Shown: positions 23,969 through 34,571, counted from the stretch's first letter. The stretch: DNA of 64,000 nucleotides from Cohnella abietis (GCF_004295585.1 NZ_AP019400.1:2385501-2449500); one strand, 5' to 3'. Translations and numbers: made by a program. Notes: generated by a model from the sequence alone, not told the origin.

Positions 23969-26900
23969 TTAGGGAGCAAACTCGATGTAGTCTAGGTTGA
24001 TATTTCCTGAATTGCCGGAATCGTATTTTATTTCAATCGTATTACTACCGGAATTGAGGACAACTGGTTCGGTAATCGTTGCCCAAGTGTTCCAATTGCT
24101 CGAATTAGCAAAGCTTAACACTTTAATCTTGACACCGTTAACGTACAGGGTAGCCGTTTTGGAGCTTCCTGTACCGTTAGCGTACCTAATAAGCAGACTA
24201 TGAGTACCGGAAGGGGTAGTCACGGTCCATAACGCACTAGCACCGACAGAGCCGAAGTGATCAACGAAGCCCGTGCCTGAATATCCGGTATGATCCGTAT
24301 TGACCCTGGCTCCTCCTGAAAGTGTAGCAAGCTCGGCCTCATATCTCGCAGAGTTCGTCGTTACATTTAACGCTCTACTGGATGAAGAGATGTTGGGAAC
24401 GGCATCTCTGGCTTTTACGGTAAAGCTGTAAGCGGTGCTCGGAGCTAATCCGGTGCACGTAAAGGCTGTTACTGTGGAAGTACCACATAAAGTGGTGCCA
24501 TCCCTGTAAATATCGTAACCCATAACGTCTACGTTATCTACAGAAGCCGCCCACGTTAGGCTTACCGTGGTGTCTGTTTTAGCTACTAGCCTTAAATTCG
24601 TGGGCACGGTAGGTGCTTCTGTATCTAAGAACGGGGAATTGAGCTCAATGTAATCCAAGTTGATATTGCCCGAATCGCCTGTATCATATTTAATTCCGAT
24701 CGTATTTGTACCGTCATTGAGGGTTACTGGTAGCTTTACACTCCCCCAAGTGCTCCAGCCCCCCACATTCGGAAAGCTAATTGTGCTAGTTTTGGTTCCA
24801 TTCACATAAAGGCTTGCCGTTTTAGGGCCTCCCGCCGAACCGTTCGCATATTTGATCAACAAGTCCTGCTTTCCAGATGAGGCGTTCACGGTCCAAAGGG
24901 TATTCGCACCAACTGATGCGTAATGATCGACAAAGCCGGTTCCCGAGTACCCGGTATGGTTCGAATTGACGTTAGCGCCTCCCGAAAGGGTAGCTAATTC
25001 GGCTTCATATCGGGACTTAGTAATCGTAGGAGGGCTAACGATTGGTCCGTTCTGAGTACTTGTTTGGACAACATCGGATGTCGAATCGGTTGTCATGAAG
25101 TAGTAGCTGTGTTCACCTAGAGGTAGCTTGGTCGTATAGGAATAGTCTTTGCCATCGGTATAGGTCACGTCGGAGGAATCCATTTCCTGCATGTTATGGA
25201 TGACACCGTCGATAACGACTTGCACGGCGAAAGGTTTTTCGTTGTCCACGTCTTGGTAAGTGCTAGTGAAGACGAAAGGGGTAGCTGGAGTTCCTGTAGT
25301 CGCTGATAATGCTGTATTCGTAATGGTCGGAGCTGATCCGCTTGCCTGATTAACGGCAATGATTTCATCAATATAGAACGAGCCGGTTCCGCCATCCGTT
25401 TCACTCATCCATAAGACAAGATTTACGTTTTTCTTGTCCAGTAGCGGGAATTTATTCAGATCGAATAAAAGCGTCGTCCACTCATTGGATAAAGTAAGAT
25501 TGCCTTCGCTAACCCCGTACGCACGCACCCCGTCTTCGATTTCGAATCGGACACGCAAATTGGGAGAGTCCGGATTTTTGACCGTTACCTGCATGTAGCG
25601 GTAGCCGGACCAATCCACGATGTCATGCCAGGACTGAATTTTAGCCTGCGATGAAGTTGATGAAGCTGTATGTTTGAAAATTCCAACATCGCGGCCATCT
25701 ATCTTTTTCCGTTCGAAGGTTGCTACACCGCCATTCTGATTGTACCAATTTACCCAATCTAATTTTTTGGATCCGAACGTTCCCTCTGTATTGAAATTAT
25801 CGTACAACAATGGCGTAGAAGGGGAAGGAAGGGGCGGAGCTACGGTAAAATGCGTATTAGCGTAGGTATCATAGCCTAAGCTGTCGGTTCCTTTTACCCT
25901 TACAAGTTTTTTCGTGAAAGGTTTCTGATAACTCACGTCGATCGTTCCTGTGTAAGTCCCATTATTGGATGTCATATTCAATCCGTTCAGGGTTACGTCA
26001 GAAATAGCCGATTCTGGCTCAGCGAATACCTTAACCACTCCTGTTACGTAATCCCCAATTTTCGGGCTTGTGATTTGAAGTTTAGTGGGAGTTGTTCCTC
26101 CCGAGGGATTCTCGTTATAGTTGGTAAGCGCAGTAATGGTATAGAGTAATCCGACTTGAATACTGATGCTGTACTCATTATAACGCCATTGTCCCAAATC
26201 ATCCTGCCATAGAGGACGATCGACATACCAAGGGCTTTCGCTTCGATTGTCCTTTGTATCAGTTATGTTGGGGCCACTGACCATAGCGCCTGGAACGACA
26301 ATGCCCTGGTTCGTGTTGGAATAGGATTCCTCGTCTAGACGGGTATGCACGAATTTCACCGTGTTCGAGCCGATGCCAGATACCCAGCTCGTATTCCATG
26401 GATTATTACCGAAAACCCAGTACATCCCTTTCTTCACTGCTCGTAATACGGAGGGATCACCGAACAATTCATAATATCGCATCAGATCCCCTAAATAGGA
26501 AACATGAGGCTCGTTAACACCAAATCCACTGAATTCATTTAACACACCGTAGGGTGTGTCCTCAGAAGAAGACAGGAAATAATCAACACTGGACTTCAAC
26601 AATTTATGAATATGGGTTTTGGTCGCTGTATCAGCTACGGGGTAGAATTCTACCAGCGCCATCGGCCGCATATCCCAATAGTTCGTTGAGGTGACATCGG
26701 TAATCTCTAAGGTATTAATTCGATCTGTTGCACGCTGGTTGTAGGTGCTATCTCCTGTCAGCAAGTAAAGCTCCACCTCCGCCCATAGCAGGGCATTAGA
26801 GATTTGGCCTATCGTCTCATAGGAGCCTTGATCTTTATCCTGATTGTTATAAGCATAATCGTATGCCGTAATCGCATGTGATTCAGCGCTGGACACAAAA

Positions 26901-27829
26901 GCTGGATCCAATCCTGCCTGCTGGAATGCTCTCGCTGTCGCAGCCATCATACCGGCTGCTTTGGCAGAGCCTCCAACGCTTAGCCTACCGAGTTCCCGAT
27001 CGTCACTATCGCCCGGTATGTTATTTGTGGATTTCTCAGGATGCACAAAGCCGGCGTTGTTGTTAATATTGTAGAACGCCCCGCCCAGTGCATCTACATA
27101 CTTAATGCCGTATTCCGCGCCCCACCTGGCTTCGTCCAACAAATCTGGAATTCCATTGTTGTCTCTATCGTACTGTACCAACGGGGAAGAGGAGTTTCGT
27201 AAGTATGCCAGAGCAATTTCCCCGCCTACCCATTGGTTGCCGCCGTATTGGCCGTAATCACCAGCATCGTACCAGCCTCCGCTTAAATCGTAATGCTGGG
27301 TGCCGTCAGAGCTTACTGCATCGTCAAGATGTCCGGCAGAGTGGAACAGCTTTGCTGAAGGTGTTGTATTGGTATAACCTGGTGGCAACACGTCCACGGT
27401 AGCAACACCTGCCCGTTGAATCCGATAAAATGCGGTCATTTCGTCCAAATAGTCTGACCACATATTGGTCTGAATCGGAAACGCGAACGAAGTCGATCCG
27501 TTCGAGCTTAATTTAAATGCGGTACCTGTTGCTGCTAACGAGCTAAAGTCTGCTTGATAGACAAAGTTGTTCCAAAAAAAACCTTCATACTTCAACGTTC
27601 CTGAATAGGCTGTAGTCGTTCCGTTCAAAATCTGGAAAGATAAATCGGTCAGCTTATGATCCGAAACGACAAAACCATTTTTCTGATCTCCGGCTCCATA
27701 CCCTGCTTGAGAGATGACCGACTGCACACCGACGACGGCGGCTTCCGTCCGCTTGGCTGGGAGATAGCAAATAACAGAAAAGCATAACAGTAGAGCGACA
27801 CCTAGTTTACTTAATCTCATGATTCTCAT
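23969..27829 (-). CDS. secreted modular GH9 glycoside hydrolase with CBM35-like modules
   Basis: About 1286 residues. Signal peptide; N-terminal CelD-type Ig domain; GH9 catalytic domain (SGGWYDAGDYGQYGGN, with the catalytic Asp pair in DAGD); HTRLDEESY late in the domain and RYNEYSISIQ as the probable acid. Next come an Ig-like domain and a beta-sandwich of ~150 residues with a CBM11-like look. A second Ig-like segment is followed by CBM35-like module 1 (YEAELATLSGGANV, ending NINLDYIEL), an Fn3 domain, and CBM35-like module 2 ending the protein. GH9 enzymes cut beta-1,4 glucans and related chains; the exact substrate is open. Start ATG 27829 fits GAGAGG better than ATG 27838. The shared 43-bp motif lies 97 bases upstream. 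Confidence 0.88.
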   Translation of the reverse strand: MRIMRLSKLGVALLLCFSVICYLPAKRTEAAVVGVQSVISQAGYGAGDQKNGFVVSDHKLTDLSFQILNGTTTAYSGTLKYEGFFWNNFVYQADFSSLAATGTAFKLSSNGSTSFAFPIQTNMWSDYLDEMTAFYRIQRAGVATVDVLPPGYTNTTPSAKLFHSAGHLDDAVSSDGTQHYDLSGGWYDAGDYGQYGGNQWVGGEIALAYLRNSSSPLVQYDRDNNGIPDLLDEARWGAEYGIKYVDALGGAFYNINNNAGFVHPEKSTNNIPGDSDDRELGRLSVGGSAKAAGMMAATARAFQQAGLDPAFVSSAESHAITAYDYAYNNQDKDQGSYETIGQISNALLWAEVELYLLTGDSTYNQRATDRINTLEITDVTSTNYWDMRPMALVEFYPVADTATKTHIHKLLKSSVDYFLSSSEDTPYGVLNEFSGFGVNEPHVSYLGDLMRYYELFGDPSVLRAVKKGMYWVFGNNPWNTSWVSGIGSNTVKFVHTRLDEESYSNTNQGIVVPGAMVSGPNITDTKDNRSESPWYVDRPLWQDDLGQWRYNEYSISIQVGLLYTITALTNYNENPSGGTTPTKLQITSPKIGDYVTGVVKVFAEPESAISDVTLNGLNMTSNNGTYTGTIDVSYQKPFTKKLVRVKGTDSLGYDTYANTHFTVAPPLPSPSTPLLYDNFNTEGTFGSKKLDWVNWYNQNGGVATFERKKIDGRDVGIFKHTASSTSSQAKIQSWHDIVDWSGYRYMQVTVKNPDSPNLRVRFEIEDGVRAYGVSEGNLTLSNEWTTLLFDLNKFPLLDKKNVNLVLWMSETDGGTGSFYIDEIIAVNQASGSAPTITNTALSATTGTPATPFVFTSTYQDVDNEKPFAVQVVIDGVIHNMQEMDSSDVTYTDGKDYSYTTKLPLGEHSYYFMTTDSTSDVVQTSTQNGPIVSPPTITKSRYEAELATLSGGANVNSNHTGYSGTGFVDHYASVGANTLWTVNASSGKQDLLIKYANGSAGGPKTASLYVNGTKTSTISFPNVGGWSTWGSVKLPVTLNDGTNTIGIKYDTGDSGNINLDYIELNSPFLDTEAPTVPTNLRLVAKTDTTVSLTWAASVDNVDVMGYDIYRDGTTLCGTSTVTAFTCTGLAPSTAYSFTVKARDAVPNISSSSRALNVTTNSARYEAELATLSGGARVNTDHTGYSGTGFVDHFGSVGASALWTVTTPSGTHSLLIRYANGTGSSKTATLYVNGVKIKVLSFANSSNWNTWATITEPVVLNSGSNTIEIKYDSGNSGNINLDYIEFAP

Positions 27830-27925
27830 TACATTCATCCTCTCTAAAATAGATTAGTTGAGCAAAAACATAACACGAAGTAATGAGTGCGCTTACATAC
27901 ATCACTGTATAGTTCAATCCTCTTG

Positions 27926-27968
27926 AGGGTAAATGGACTTAACTATACACAAGGGTAAAATACTACAC
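27926..27968 (-). promoter_or_regulatory. second copy of candidate YesN-type operator, upstream of GH9 gene
   Basis: Matches 18773-18816 at 35 of 43 bases, with the same 26-base offset between its TTTAC direct repeats, and in the same orientation relative to the downstream gene. Confidence 0.6.
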
Positions 27969-28013
27969 ATTTTCTATGTAACGAGTTGAATTCGATTCTA
28001 GGTCGTAAGCCTA

Positions 28014-28036
28014 TAGTCCCGCAGGCTGCGGGACTA
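28014..28036 (-). terminator. hairpin after the AraC regulator
   Basis: A perfect 10-bp stem TAGTCCCGCA/TGCGGGACTA with a 3-base loop, directly after the regulator's stop. No T run, so terminator function is uncertain. Confidence 0.5.
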
Positions 28037-28038
28037 GC

Positions 28039-29040
28039 TCACCCCTTTAATTTGCTGCGATAGGCGGAGGGGGAGAGGCCGATGATTTTCTTGAATAGTC
28101 GGGAGAAGTAATAAGGGTCCTTAAACCCGAGCGAATGGCAAGTTTCCTTGACGCTAAGATCGGTTAAATCGAGCAGCTGACAGGCACGACGCATCTTCAT
28201 GCGGTGATAATAATCGATCGGAGCGAATCCGGTGGCGGACTTGAACAACACGTTTAAGTGCTGCTTGGAAATTCGGGCATGATGAGCTAGCTCTTCCAAT
28301 GTGAGAGTGTGCTCGAGCTTCTCCACCAAGTATTGCATCGCATTCTCGATATGGCGGCGTTTACGTTCTTCATCCTTGCGCGCGGGAATGAGCACAAGCA
28401 GACTGAGCATATAGGCTGTCGTCTGCGAAACGTGGACAAGATGGGGGATGGAGTAGGATTTGGCGGTCAAAGTATCGTAGATCTGATGAAACAAATTTAT
28501 GAATTTCTCCGCGTCGCCGTGCGACAGATTCAAAGGACCGTGATCATTCACAAGCTCTTCTAAGTAATAAACCATCATCTCTCCTTTAAGATGAAACCAG
28601 AATATACTCCATGGGTTCACTTCGTCTGCTCCATATGAGTGAGGTGTTTTGGCGGGGATGATTACCAAGTCTCCCTCGAGCAAACTGTATTTAATATCGC
28701 CAATGGTTACCCACCCCTCGCCGCCAATGCAATAGATGACAATGGAAGAGTCGCAGCCATCCGGCCTTTCCCGATAATGGTGATTGGCATGGGGAAAGTA
28801 TCCGATATCGGTAATATAGAGTGGGCGAATTAAGGGATGGGTTAACATCTCGCTCACGAGATAGGGTGGGAGCACGATGATTTTCTCTGAGTCGAAGCCT
28901 TCTGCTTTCTTTAGCATTTCGATTACCCCCGATTCGATAATAGCTTGATCGTAAACAAAAAACAGATTATTGTCCATCATATTCAGTGGATCGTGAATTG
29001 TCCGATTGGCCGTGTTCGGATAAATTGGTAATAGAGTCAT
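28039..29040 (-). CDS. AraC-family regulator with N-terminal cupin domain
   Basis: About 333 residues. A cupin-like ligand domain (YCIGGEGWVTIGDIKYSLLEG, then IIPAKTPHSYGAD) and a C-terminal AraC double helix-turn-helix (LTLEELAHHARISKQHLNVLFK, LSVKETCHSLGFKDPYYFSRLF). It is divergent from the DUF5107/GH36 operon, which it probably controls. The start is uncertain: ATG 29040 is used but has no obvious ribosome binding site; ATG 28983 is an alternative. Confidence 0.85.
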   Translation of the reverse strand: MTLLPIYPNTANRTIHDPLNMMDNNLFFVYDQAIIESGVIEMLKKAEGFDSEKIIVLPPYLVSEMLTHPLIRPLYITDIGYFPHANHHYRERPDGCDSSIVIYCIGGEGWVTIGDIKYSLLEGDLVIIPAKTPHSYGADEVNPWSIFWFHLKGEMMVYYLEELVNDHGPLNLSHGDAEKFINLFHQIYDTLTAKSYSIPHLVHVSQTTAYMLSLLVLIPARKDEERKRRHIENAMQYLVEKLEHTLTLEELAHHARISKQHLNVLFKSATGFAPIDYYHRMKMRRACQLLDLTDLSVKETCHSLGFKDPYYFSRLFKKIIGLSPSAYRSKLKG

Positions 29041-29065
29041 AGCTAAAAAAACAGGAGTGAGTAAA

Positions 29066-32000
29066 TTGTCTACTACCCCAGCGAATTCTCGTGTATGGGA
29101 AGAAATCGTCGAGATTCCCACCTATGGTGTCGGCATGCCAGATAAAAATCCAATGTTCCTCGAAAAGCGTGTATACCAAGGGAGCACCGGAAAGGTGTAC
29201 CCTCATCCGGTAATCGATAAGATAGACGACGAGAAGAAGCCCCAGCCTTATCGGATGGTCATACTCGAGAACGATTATTTGCGTATCGAGATTATGCCAG
29301 AGCTTGGAGGACGAATCTACCGGGCAATCGACCGAACGAATCAATACGACTTTGTCTACTATAACCAAGTCATTAAGCCTGCTCTCGTCGGCTTGGCGGG
29401 ACCCTGGATCTCAGGAGGAATTGAATTTAATTGGCCTCAGCATCATCGTCCAAACACATACGGCCCGGTGGAATATCGCTTAGAGAAGAGAGAAGACGGC
29501 AGTGCAACCGTATGGGTAAGTGAAATCGATCGCATGTACGGAACGAAGGTGACGGCAGGATTCACGCTATATCCGGACAAGGCTTATCTAGAGATATCCG
29601 CTCAGCTCTACAATCGTACTCCGGAGCCGCAGACCTTCCTATGGTGGGCGAACCCGGCGGTCGCCGTTAACGACCATACGCAATCTGTGTTCCCACCGGA
29701 CGTGACCGCGGTATTCGACCATGGCAAACGTGACGTTTCGAGATTTCCAATCGCCACGGGGACCTATTACAAGATGGATTATTCCGAGGGTGTCGATATT
29801 TCCCGGTACAAGAACATTCCCGTTCCGACCTCTTATATGGCATACAAGTCCGATTATAATTTCGTCGGTGGTTATGATCATGCAGTGAAGGCGGGATTGC
29901 TGCACGTCGCGAACCACCATATCTCGCCGGGTAAAAAGCAATGGACTTGGGGGAATGGGGAGTTCGGACAAACGTGGGACAACAACCTGACGGATGAAGA
30001 CGGACCTTATATTGAGCTCATGACGGGTGTTTATACGGATAACCAACCTGACTTCACATGGCTTCAGCCCTACGAGGAAAAAACTTTTAAGCAATACTTC
30101 ATGCCATACAAGGATATCGGAGTCGTCAAGAACGCAACGATAGAAGCCGCGGTGAATCTTGAAATCGACGAGCATTCCGGGACGGCCAGTGTTTATGCCT
30201 ACGCGACTTCCCTCTTCGCGGGAGCGACGGTCGAGCTTACCGGCGCGGGCCGAACATACATGAAGGAGACGGTGACGTTATCTCCTACAGAGACGTTCCA
30301 TTCCTCGATCAAGCTGGACACAAACGTTCAAGCGCATGAATTGTCAGTAACGATTAGAAATGCGGATAATCGTGTGCTTGTTGCCTATACGCCTAAACAG
30401 CCGGAAATTGAGGAAGTCCCCGAGGCGGCCAAGCCGCTCCCGGAGCCATCCGAGCTACGCACGAACGAGCAGCTCTATCTGGCCGGCCTACACCTAGAGC
30501 AGTACCGACATGCGACATTCGAGCCCGAAGCGTATTATCTAGAGGGGCTGAAGCGGGATGAGGGGGATATTCGGATCAATGTGGCATACGGAACGTTGCT
30601 TCTCCGAAGAGGCCAGTTCTCGGAAAGCGAGAAACATTTTCGTACAGCGGTCAAAAGCGCGACATGGCGCAACCCAAATCCCTATGACGGCGAAGCTTAT
30701 TATCAGCTAGGAGTTTCGTTGAAAATGCAGGGGCGCTTAGAGGAAGCTTTTGCAGCGTTATATAAATCGGTCTGGTCCGCGGCATGGCAGGACGTTGGAT
30801 ACTTTTCTCTGGCACAGATCGCGACGGAAAAAGGTTCGATAGAAGAAGCTTTGGAATTGGTAGAACGTTCGCTCATTCGCAACTCCCGCAACTATAAGGC
30901 ACGAGATTTGAAGTCAGCCTTGCTGCGCAAGCTCGGCAGATTGAAGGAGGCAGCTACCTTCAGCATCGAGACCATCCGCTTGGACATTGCCGATTTCGGA
31001 GCATACAACGAGCTAAAACTCACCTATGAAGCATCTGGCGATGTGAAACTTGCACAAGAGGCTTACGAGAAGCTTCTCAGCTTGTTACGGAAAGATGCGC
31101 ATAACCATTTGGCGTTAGCTGCCGATTACACAAGTGCTGGCTTGTTCGCGGAAGCAATCGGTGTACTGAAAATGATCGCTCCCGGCGAAACGGATGCTAC
31201 TTATCCAATGGTACATTACGCGCTCGGATATTTGTACGCTTTAGCCGGCGATAAAGAAGCCTCTTCAAGACGTCTGCATGCCGGACGCAAGGCCTCTCCG
31301 GATTACTGTTTTCCGAATACGCTGTTCGATCTTGCCGTCTTGCAGTTTGCGATCGCGGAGAACGCGAACGATCCGAAAGCCCATTACTATTTGGGTAACC
31401 TGCTCTACGATAAGAAAAACGAGAGCGAAGCCATCCGGCATTGGGAAATTTCCAGTTCAATTGAACCGTCGTTCCCGATTGTGAACCGAAATTTGGCATT
31501 AGCCTATTACAACAAGCTAGGCGATGCGGGCAAAGCCCGCCAAGCGTTGGAGCAAGCGTTCGCTTGTGATGTAACCGACGCTCGCGTTTTCTATGAGCTT
31601 GACCAGCTATATAAGAAAATTGAAATGTCGCCTGAGGAACGATTGGCAAGGCTGGAAGCTCATCTCGAGCTTGTTCGGGCAAGAGACGATCTCTACTTGG
31701 AGTATGTAACCTTGCATAACAGGTTGAAACGTCATGAGACGGCAATTAATCTACTAACTTCGCGCAAGTTCCATCCCTGGGAAGGGGGAGAAGGCAAGAC
31801 GACTGGACAATATGTTCTCGCGCTTGTCGAGCTTGCTAAGTTGAGCTTGTCCGTGCATCGATATGATGAAGCAAAGGATTTGCTATTGAGAGCACTTGTT
31901 TATCCGGATAATTTGGGAGAAGGCAAGCTGTCTGGCGCACAGGAGAATAACATTTTCTATTATCTCGGATGCGCGTATGAAGGATTGAATCTCGCGGAGC

Positions 32001-32395
32001 AAGCGGACAATTCGTTCAGGATAGCGTCCCAAGGGCTTGAGGAACCAACGAGTGCGATGTATTATAACGATCAGCCGCCGGATATGATTTTTTACCAAGG
32101 GCTGGCGTGGTTAAAGCTAGAAAATGCCAAAGAAGCGAAGAGACGATTCAACAAGCTAATAGATTACTCTGAGAAACATCTATTTGACGAGGTCAAGATT
32201 GATTACTTCGCGGTTTCCCTTCCAGACTTCCTCGTGTTCGAGGACGATCTGAACAAGCGGAACGAAATTCACTGCCGTTATATGAGAGGATTAGGTCTAC
32301 TAGGTCTTGGTCGTCGGGAAGAGGCTGCGGAGGAGTTGGTCCATGCACTTAGGTTGGATGGCAATCATCTAGGCGCATTTATTCATTTACCTTAA
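29066..32395 (+). CDS. DUF5107 and TPR protein
   Basis: About 1109 residues, no signal peptide. The N-terminal ~400 residues are a DUF5107 domain (RMVILENDYLRIEIMPELGG, GLAGPWISGGIEFNWPQHHR), which resembles galactose-mutarotase-like beta-sandwich domains of sugar-active proteins. The remainder is a chain of TPR helices. TTG 29066 is 8 bases behind AGGAG (29053-29057); a GTG at 29057 overlaps that site. It is cotranscribed with the GH36 gene 27 bases downstream. A cytoplasmic carbohydrate-active or scaffold role is inferred; I know of no settled activity. Confidence 0.8.
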   Translation: MSTTPANSRVWEEIVEIPTYGVGMPDKNPMFLEKRVYQGSTGKVYPHPVIDKIDDEKKPQPYRMVILENDYLRIEIMPELGGRIYRAIDRTNQYDFVYYNQVIKPALVGLAGPWISGGIEFNWPQHHRPNTYGPVEYRLEKREDGSATVWVSEIDRMYGTKVTAGFTLYPDKAYLEISAQLYNRTPEPQTFLWWANPAVAVNDHTQSVFPPDVTAVFDHGKRDVSRFPIATGTYYKMDYSEGVDISRYKNIPVPTSYMAYKSDYNFVGGYDHAVKAGLLHVANHHISPGKKQWTWGNGEFGQTWDNNLTDEDGPYIELMTGVYTDNQPDFTWLQPYEEKTFKQYFMPYKDIGVVKNATIEAAVNLEIDEHSGTASVYAYATSLFAGATVELTGAGRTYMKETVTLSPTETFHSSIKLDTNVQAHELSVTIRNADNRVLVAYTPKQPEIEEVPEAAKPLPEPSELRTNEQLYLAGLHLEQYRHATFEPEAYYLEGLKRDEGDIRINVAYGTLLLRRGQFSESEKHFRTAVKSATWRNPNPYDGEAYYQLGVSLKMQGRLEEAFAALYKSVWSAAWQDVGYFSLAQIATEKGSIEEALELVERSLIRNSRNYKARDLKSALLRKLGRLKEAATFSIETIRLDIADFGAYNELKLTYEASGDVKLAQEAYEKLLSLLRKDAHNHLALAADYTSAGLFAEAIGVLKMIAPGETDATYPMVHYALGYLYALAGDKEASSRRLHAGRKASPDYCFPNTLFDLAVLQFAIAENANDPKAHYYLGNLLYDKKNESEAIRHWEISSSIEPSFPIVNRNLALAYYNKLGDAGKARQALEQAFACDVTDARVFYELDQLYKKIEMSPEERLARLEAHLELVRARDDLYLEYVTLHNRLKRHETAINLLTSRKFHPWEGGEGKTTGQYVLALVELAKLSLSVHRYDEAKDLLLRALVYPDNLGEGKLSGAQENNIFYYLGCAYEGLNLAEQADNSFRIASQGLEEPTSAMYYNDQPPDMIFYQGLAWLKLENAKEAKRRFNKLIDYSEKHLFDEVKIDYFAVSLPDFLVFEDDLNKRNEIHCRYMRGLGLLGLGRREEAAEELVHALRLDGNHLGAFIHLP

Positions 32396-32422
32396 GATAA
32401 GCTATTGTAAAGGAGCGTTTGC

Positions 32423-34540
32423 ATGTCAATCCAATATTGGGAACAGCTAAATCTTTTTGAATTACGTACAACATCCTCTTCTTATGTATTCGGAATCAAC
32501 GCCAAGGGTACGGTTCAGCATCTCTATTGGGGAGGGCATGTAGAAGCTGAGGAGTGCGCCTACTTGTTGAAAGGCAAGCAGCATAGCTCCTTCGATGCAG
32601 ATATAGATCGGGAGACGGAGGAGTATGGGGGATGGAGCGGCTGCAGCTATGCGGAGCCTGGATTAAAGCTAGCTTACAGTGATGGCGTCCGAGATCTGAG
32701 ATTACAATACAAAGGCTTTGAAATCATTCAACAGAACGTATTGGTTATTCATCTGGCGGATGAACATTATGGGCTGCGGGTAGAAATTCATTATTGTGTC
32801 ATTCCCGAGCATGATCTGATCGAACGTCACGTGAAGGTCGTGAACGATGAAGAGCACCCAATCCGGATTGATCAGGTAATGTCCGCCGTGTGGTCCGTGC
32901 AAGCACTTCCGGAGTACCGGCTAACGCACGTGACAGGCCGTTGGGCTGGGGAATTTCAATTAAGATCAAATCAGTTGTCCGAGGGGAAAAAGGTTCTTGA
33001 ATCCAGAAGAGGATTTACGGGTCCGCATGCTAATCCATGGTTTGCTCTGGATAACGGCAAAGCTGACGAAACATCGGGCAAGGTGTGGTTCGGAGCTCTG
33101 GCATGGAGCGGCAATTGGAAAATAGTAGCCGAGAAGACGACCTTCGGACATGTGCGTATCGCTGGCGGCATCAACGATTTCGACAGCTCCTTCCAGTTAA
33201 AGTCGGGAGAAGCTTATACATCGCCCGTATTTGTTGGAGGCATCAGCTCCGGCGGCTTCGGTGAGATGAGCCGAAAGCTCCATAAGTACCAACAAGATTA
33301 CGTGCTTCCGACACGCCAGCTTAGGAAAGTTCTCTACAACTCATGGGAAGCGACTGAATTTGCCGTTACGGTACAAGGTCAGATGGAGTTGGCCAAGCAA
33401 GCGGCCAAGCTTGGCGTTGAACGCTTCGTTGTGGATGATGGCTGGTTCGGCAAGCGCAATAGCGATCGTGCAGGATTAGGGGATTGGCAGGTTAATCCGG
33501 AGAAGTTCCCGAATGGCTTGAATGAGCTTATAGATCGGGTTAAGGGATTGGGTATGGAATTCGGCTTATGGGTAGAGCCCGAATCGGTTAATCCGGACAG
33601 TGAGCTCTATAGAAAACATCCGGAGTGGGTTTACCAATTTCCAACCCGTGAAGGCACGCAGCTTCGCAATCAATTGCTGCTGAATTTGGGTTTGCCCGAG
33701 GTAAAGGAATTCGTTCTGGATTTTATGACTAAGCTGCTATCTGACTATGATATTAAGTTTATTAAATGGGATATGAACCGAACGATAACAGAGCCTGGAA
33801 CTGTGTCGTTGCTGCAGCAGCAAGCGGGCGAGTCTATATGGATTAAACACGTCGATCATCTGTATGAGATTTGGGCTGAATTAAGGGCAAGATTCCCGCA
33901 TGTGGAATTCGAGACGTGCGCTGGCGGTGGGGCTAGAATCGATCTCGGAATATTAAGATATGCCGATCAAGCTTGGATCAGCGATAATACGGATGCGAGA
34001 GATCGCTTGACGATTCAGGAAGGGTTCACTTACGCATACAGCCCTGCAGTCATGATGTGCTGGGTTACGGAATCGCCGCATGGGTTCAATGACCGGAGTC
34101 TACCGATGTCGTATCGCTTTCACAGCTCGATGATGGGCGGATTAGGCATTGGGGCGAATATTGGCAAATGGTCGAATGAAGAGCTTGAAGAAGCCAAAAG
34201 ATACGTAGAGCTCTACAAGGAAATCAGGCACATCGTACTGCACGGAAGTCTGTATAGGCTCGAGTCGTTGCAGCGCTCCAACATAGCGGCATATCAATAT
34301 ATAAGCGAGGATCAACAGGAAGCGGTTATCTTTACGTTCCTTCAATCGCAGCATTTCGGTTCGGAGCAGAGAAGCTTGCTCTTGCAAGGGTTGGATCCAG
34401 CGGCGTCCTATGAGGTGTCCCGAGTTGGATTGGAGGCGGTTATTCGGCACGGCTCCAATCTGATGAATGTCGGCATTCCGCTCTTACTTAAGGGAGATTA
34501 TTCGAGCGAGCTTATTCGTTTGAAACGGAAACAAGATTAG
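32423..34540 (+). CDS. GH36 alpha-galactosidase
   Basis: About 705 residues, the usual length. An N-terminal beta-supersandwich, then the catalytic barrel with VVDDGWFGKRN, GLWVEPESVNPDSEL, KWDMNR (nucleophile D450), CAGGGARIDLG and SDNTDA (acid/base D521). No signal peptide, so it works on imported alpha-galactosides. AGGAG is 7 bases before ATG 32423. Ends the operon at a strong terminator. Confidence 0.95.
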   Translation: MSIQYWEQLNLFELRTTSSSYVFGINAKGTVQHLYWGGHVEAEECAYLLKGKQHSSFDADIDRETEEYGGWSGCSYAEPGLKLAYSDGVRDLRLQYKGFEIIQQNVLVIHLADEHYGLRVEIHYCVIPEHDLIERHVKVVNDEEHPIRIDQVMSAVWSVQALPEYRLTHVTGRWAGEFQLRSNQLSEGKKVLESRRGFTGPHANPWFALDNGKADETSGKVWFGALAWSGNWKIVAEKTTFGHVRIAGGINDFDSSFQLKSGEAYTSPVFVGGISSGGFGEMSRKLHKYQQDYVLPTRQLRKVLYNSWEATEFAVTVQGQMELAKQAAKLGVERFVVDDGWFGKRNSDRAGLGDWQVNPEKFPNGLNELIDRVKGLGMEFGLWVEPESVNPDSELYRKHPEWVYQFPTREGTQLRNQLLLNLGLPEVKEFVLDFMTKLLSDYDIKFIKWDMNRTITEPGTVSLLQQQAGESIWIKHVDHLYEIWAELRARFPHVEFETCAGGGARIDLGILRYADQAWISDNTDARDRLTIQEGFTYAYSPAVMMCWVTESPHGFNDRSLPMSYRFHSSMMGGLGIGANIGKWSNEELEEAKRYVELYKEIRHIVLHGSLYRLESLQRSNIAAYQYISEDQQEAVIFTFLQSQHFGSEQRSLLLQGLDPAASYEVSRVGLEAVIRHGSNLMNVGIPLLLKGDYSSELIRLKRKQD

Positions 34541-34571
34541 GTCGAAAGCGGAAAGTTCCTTAACTGTAAGG

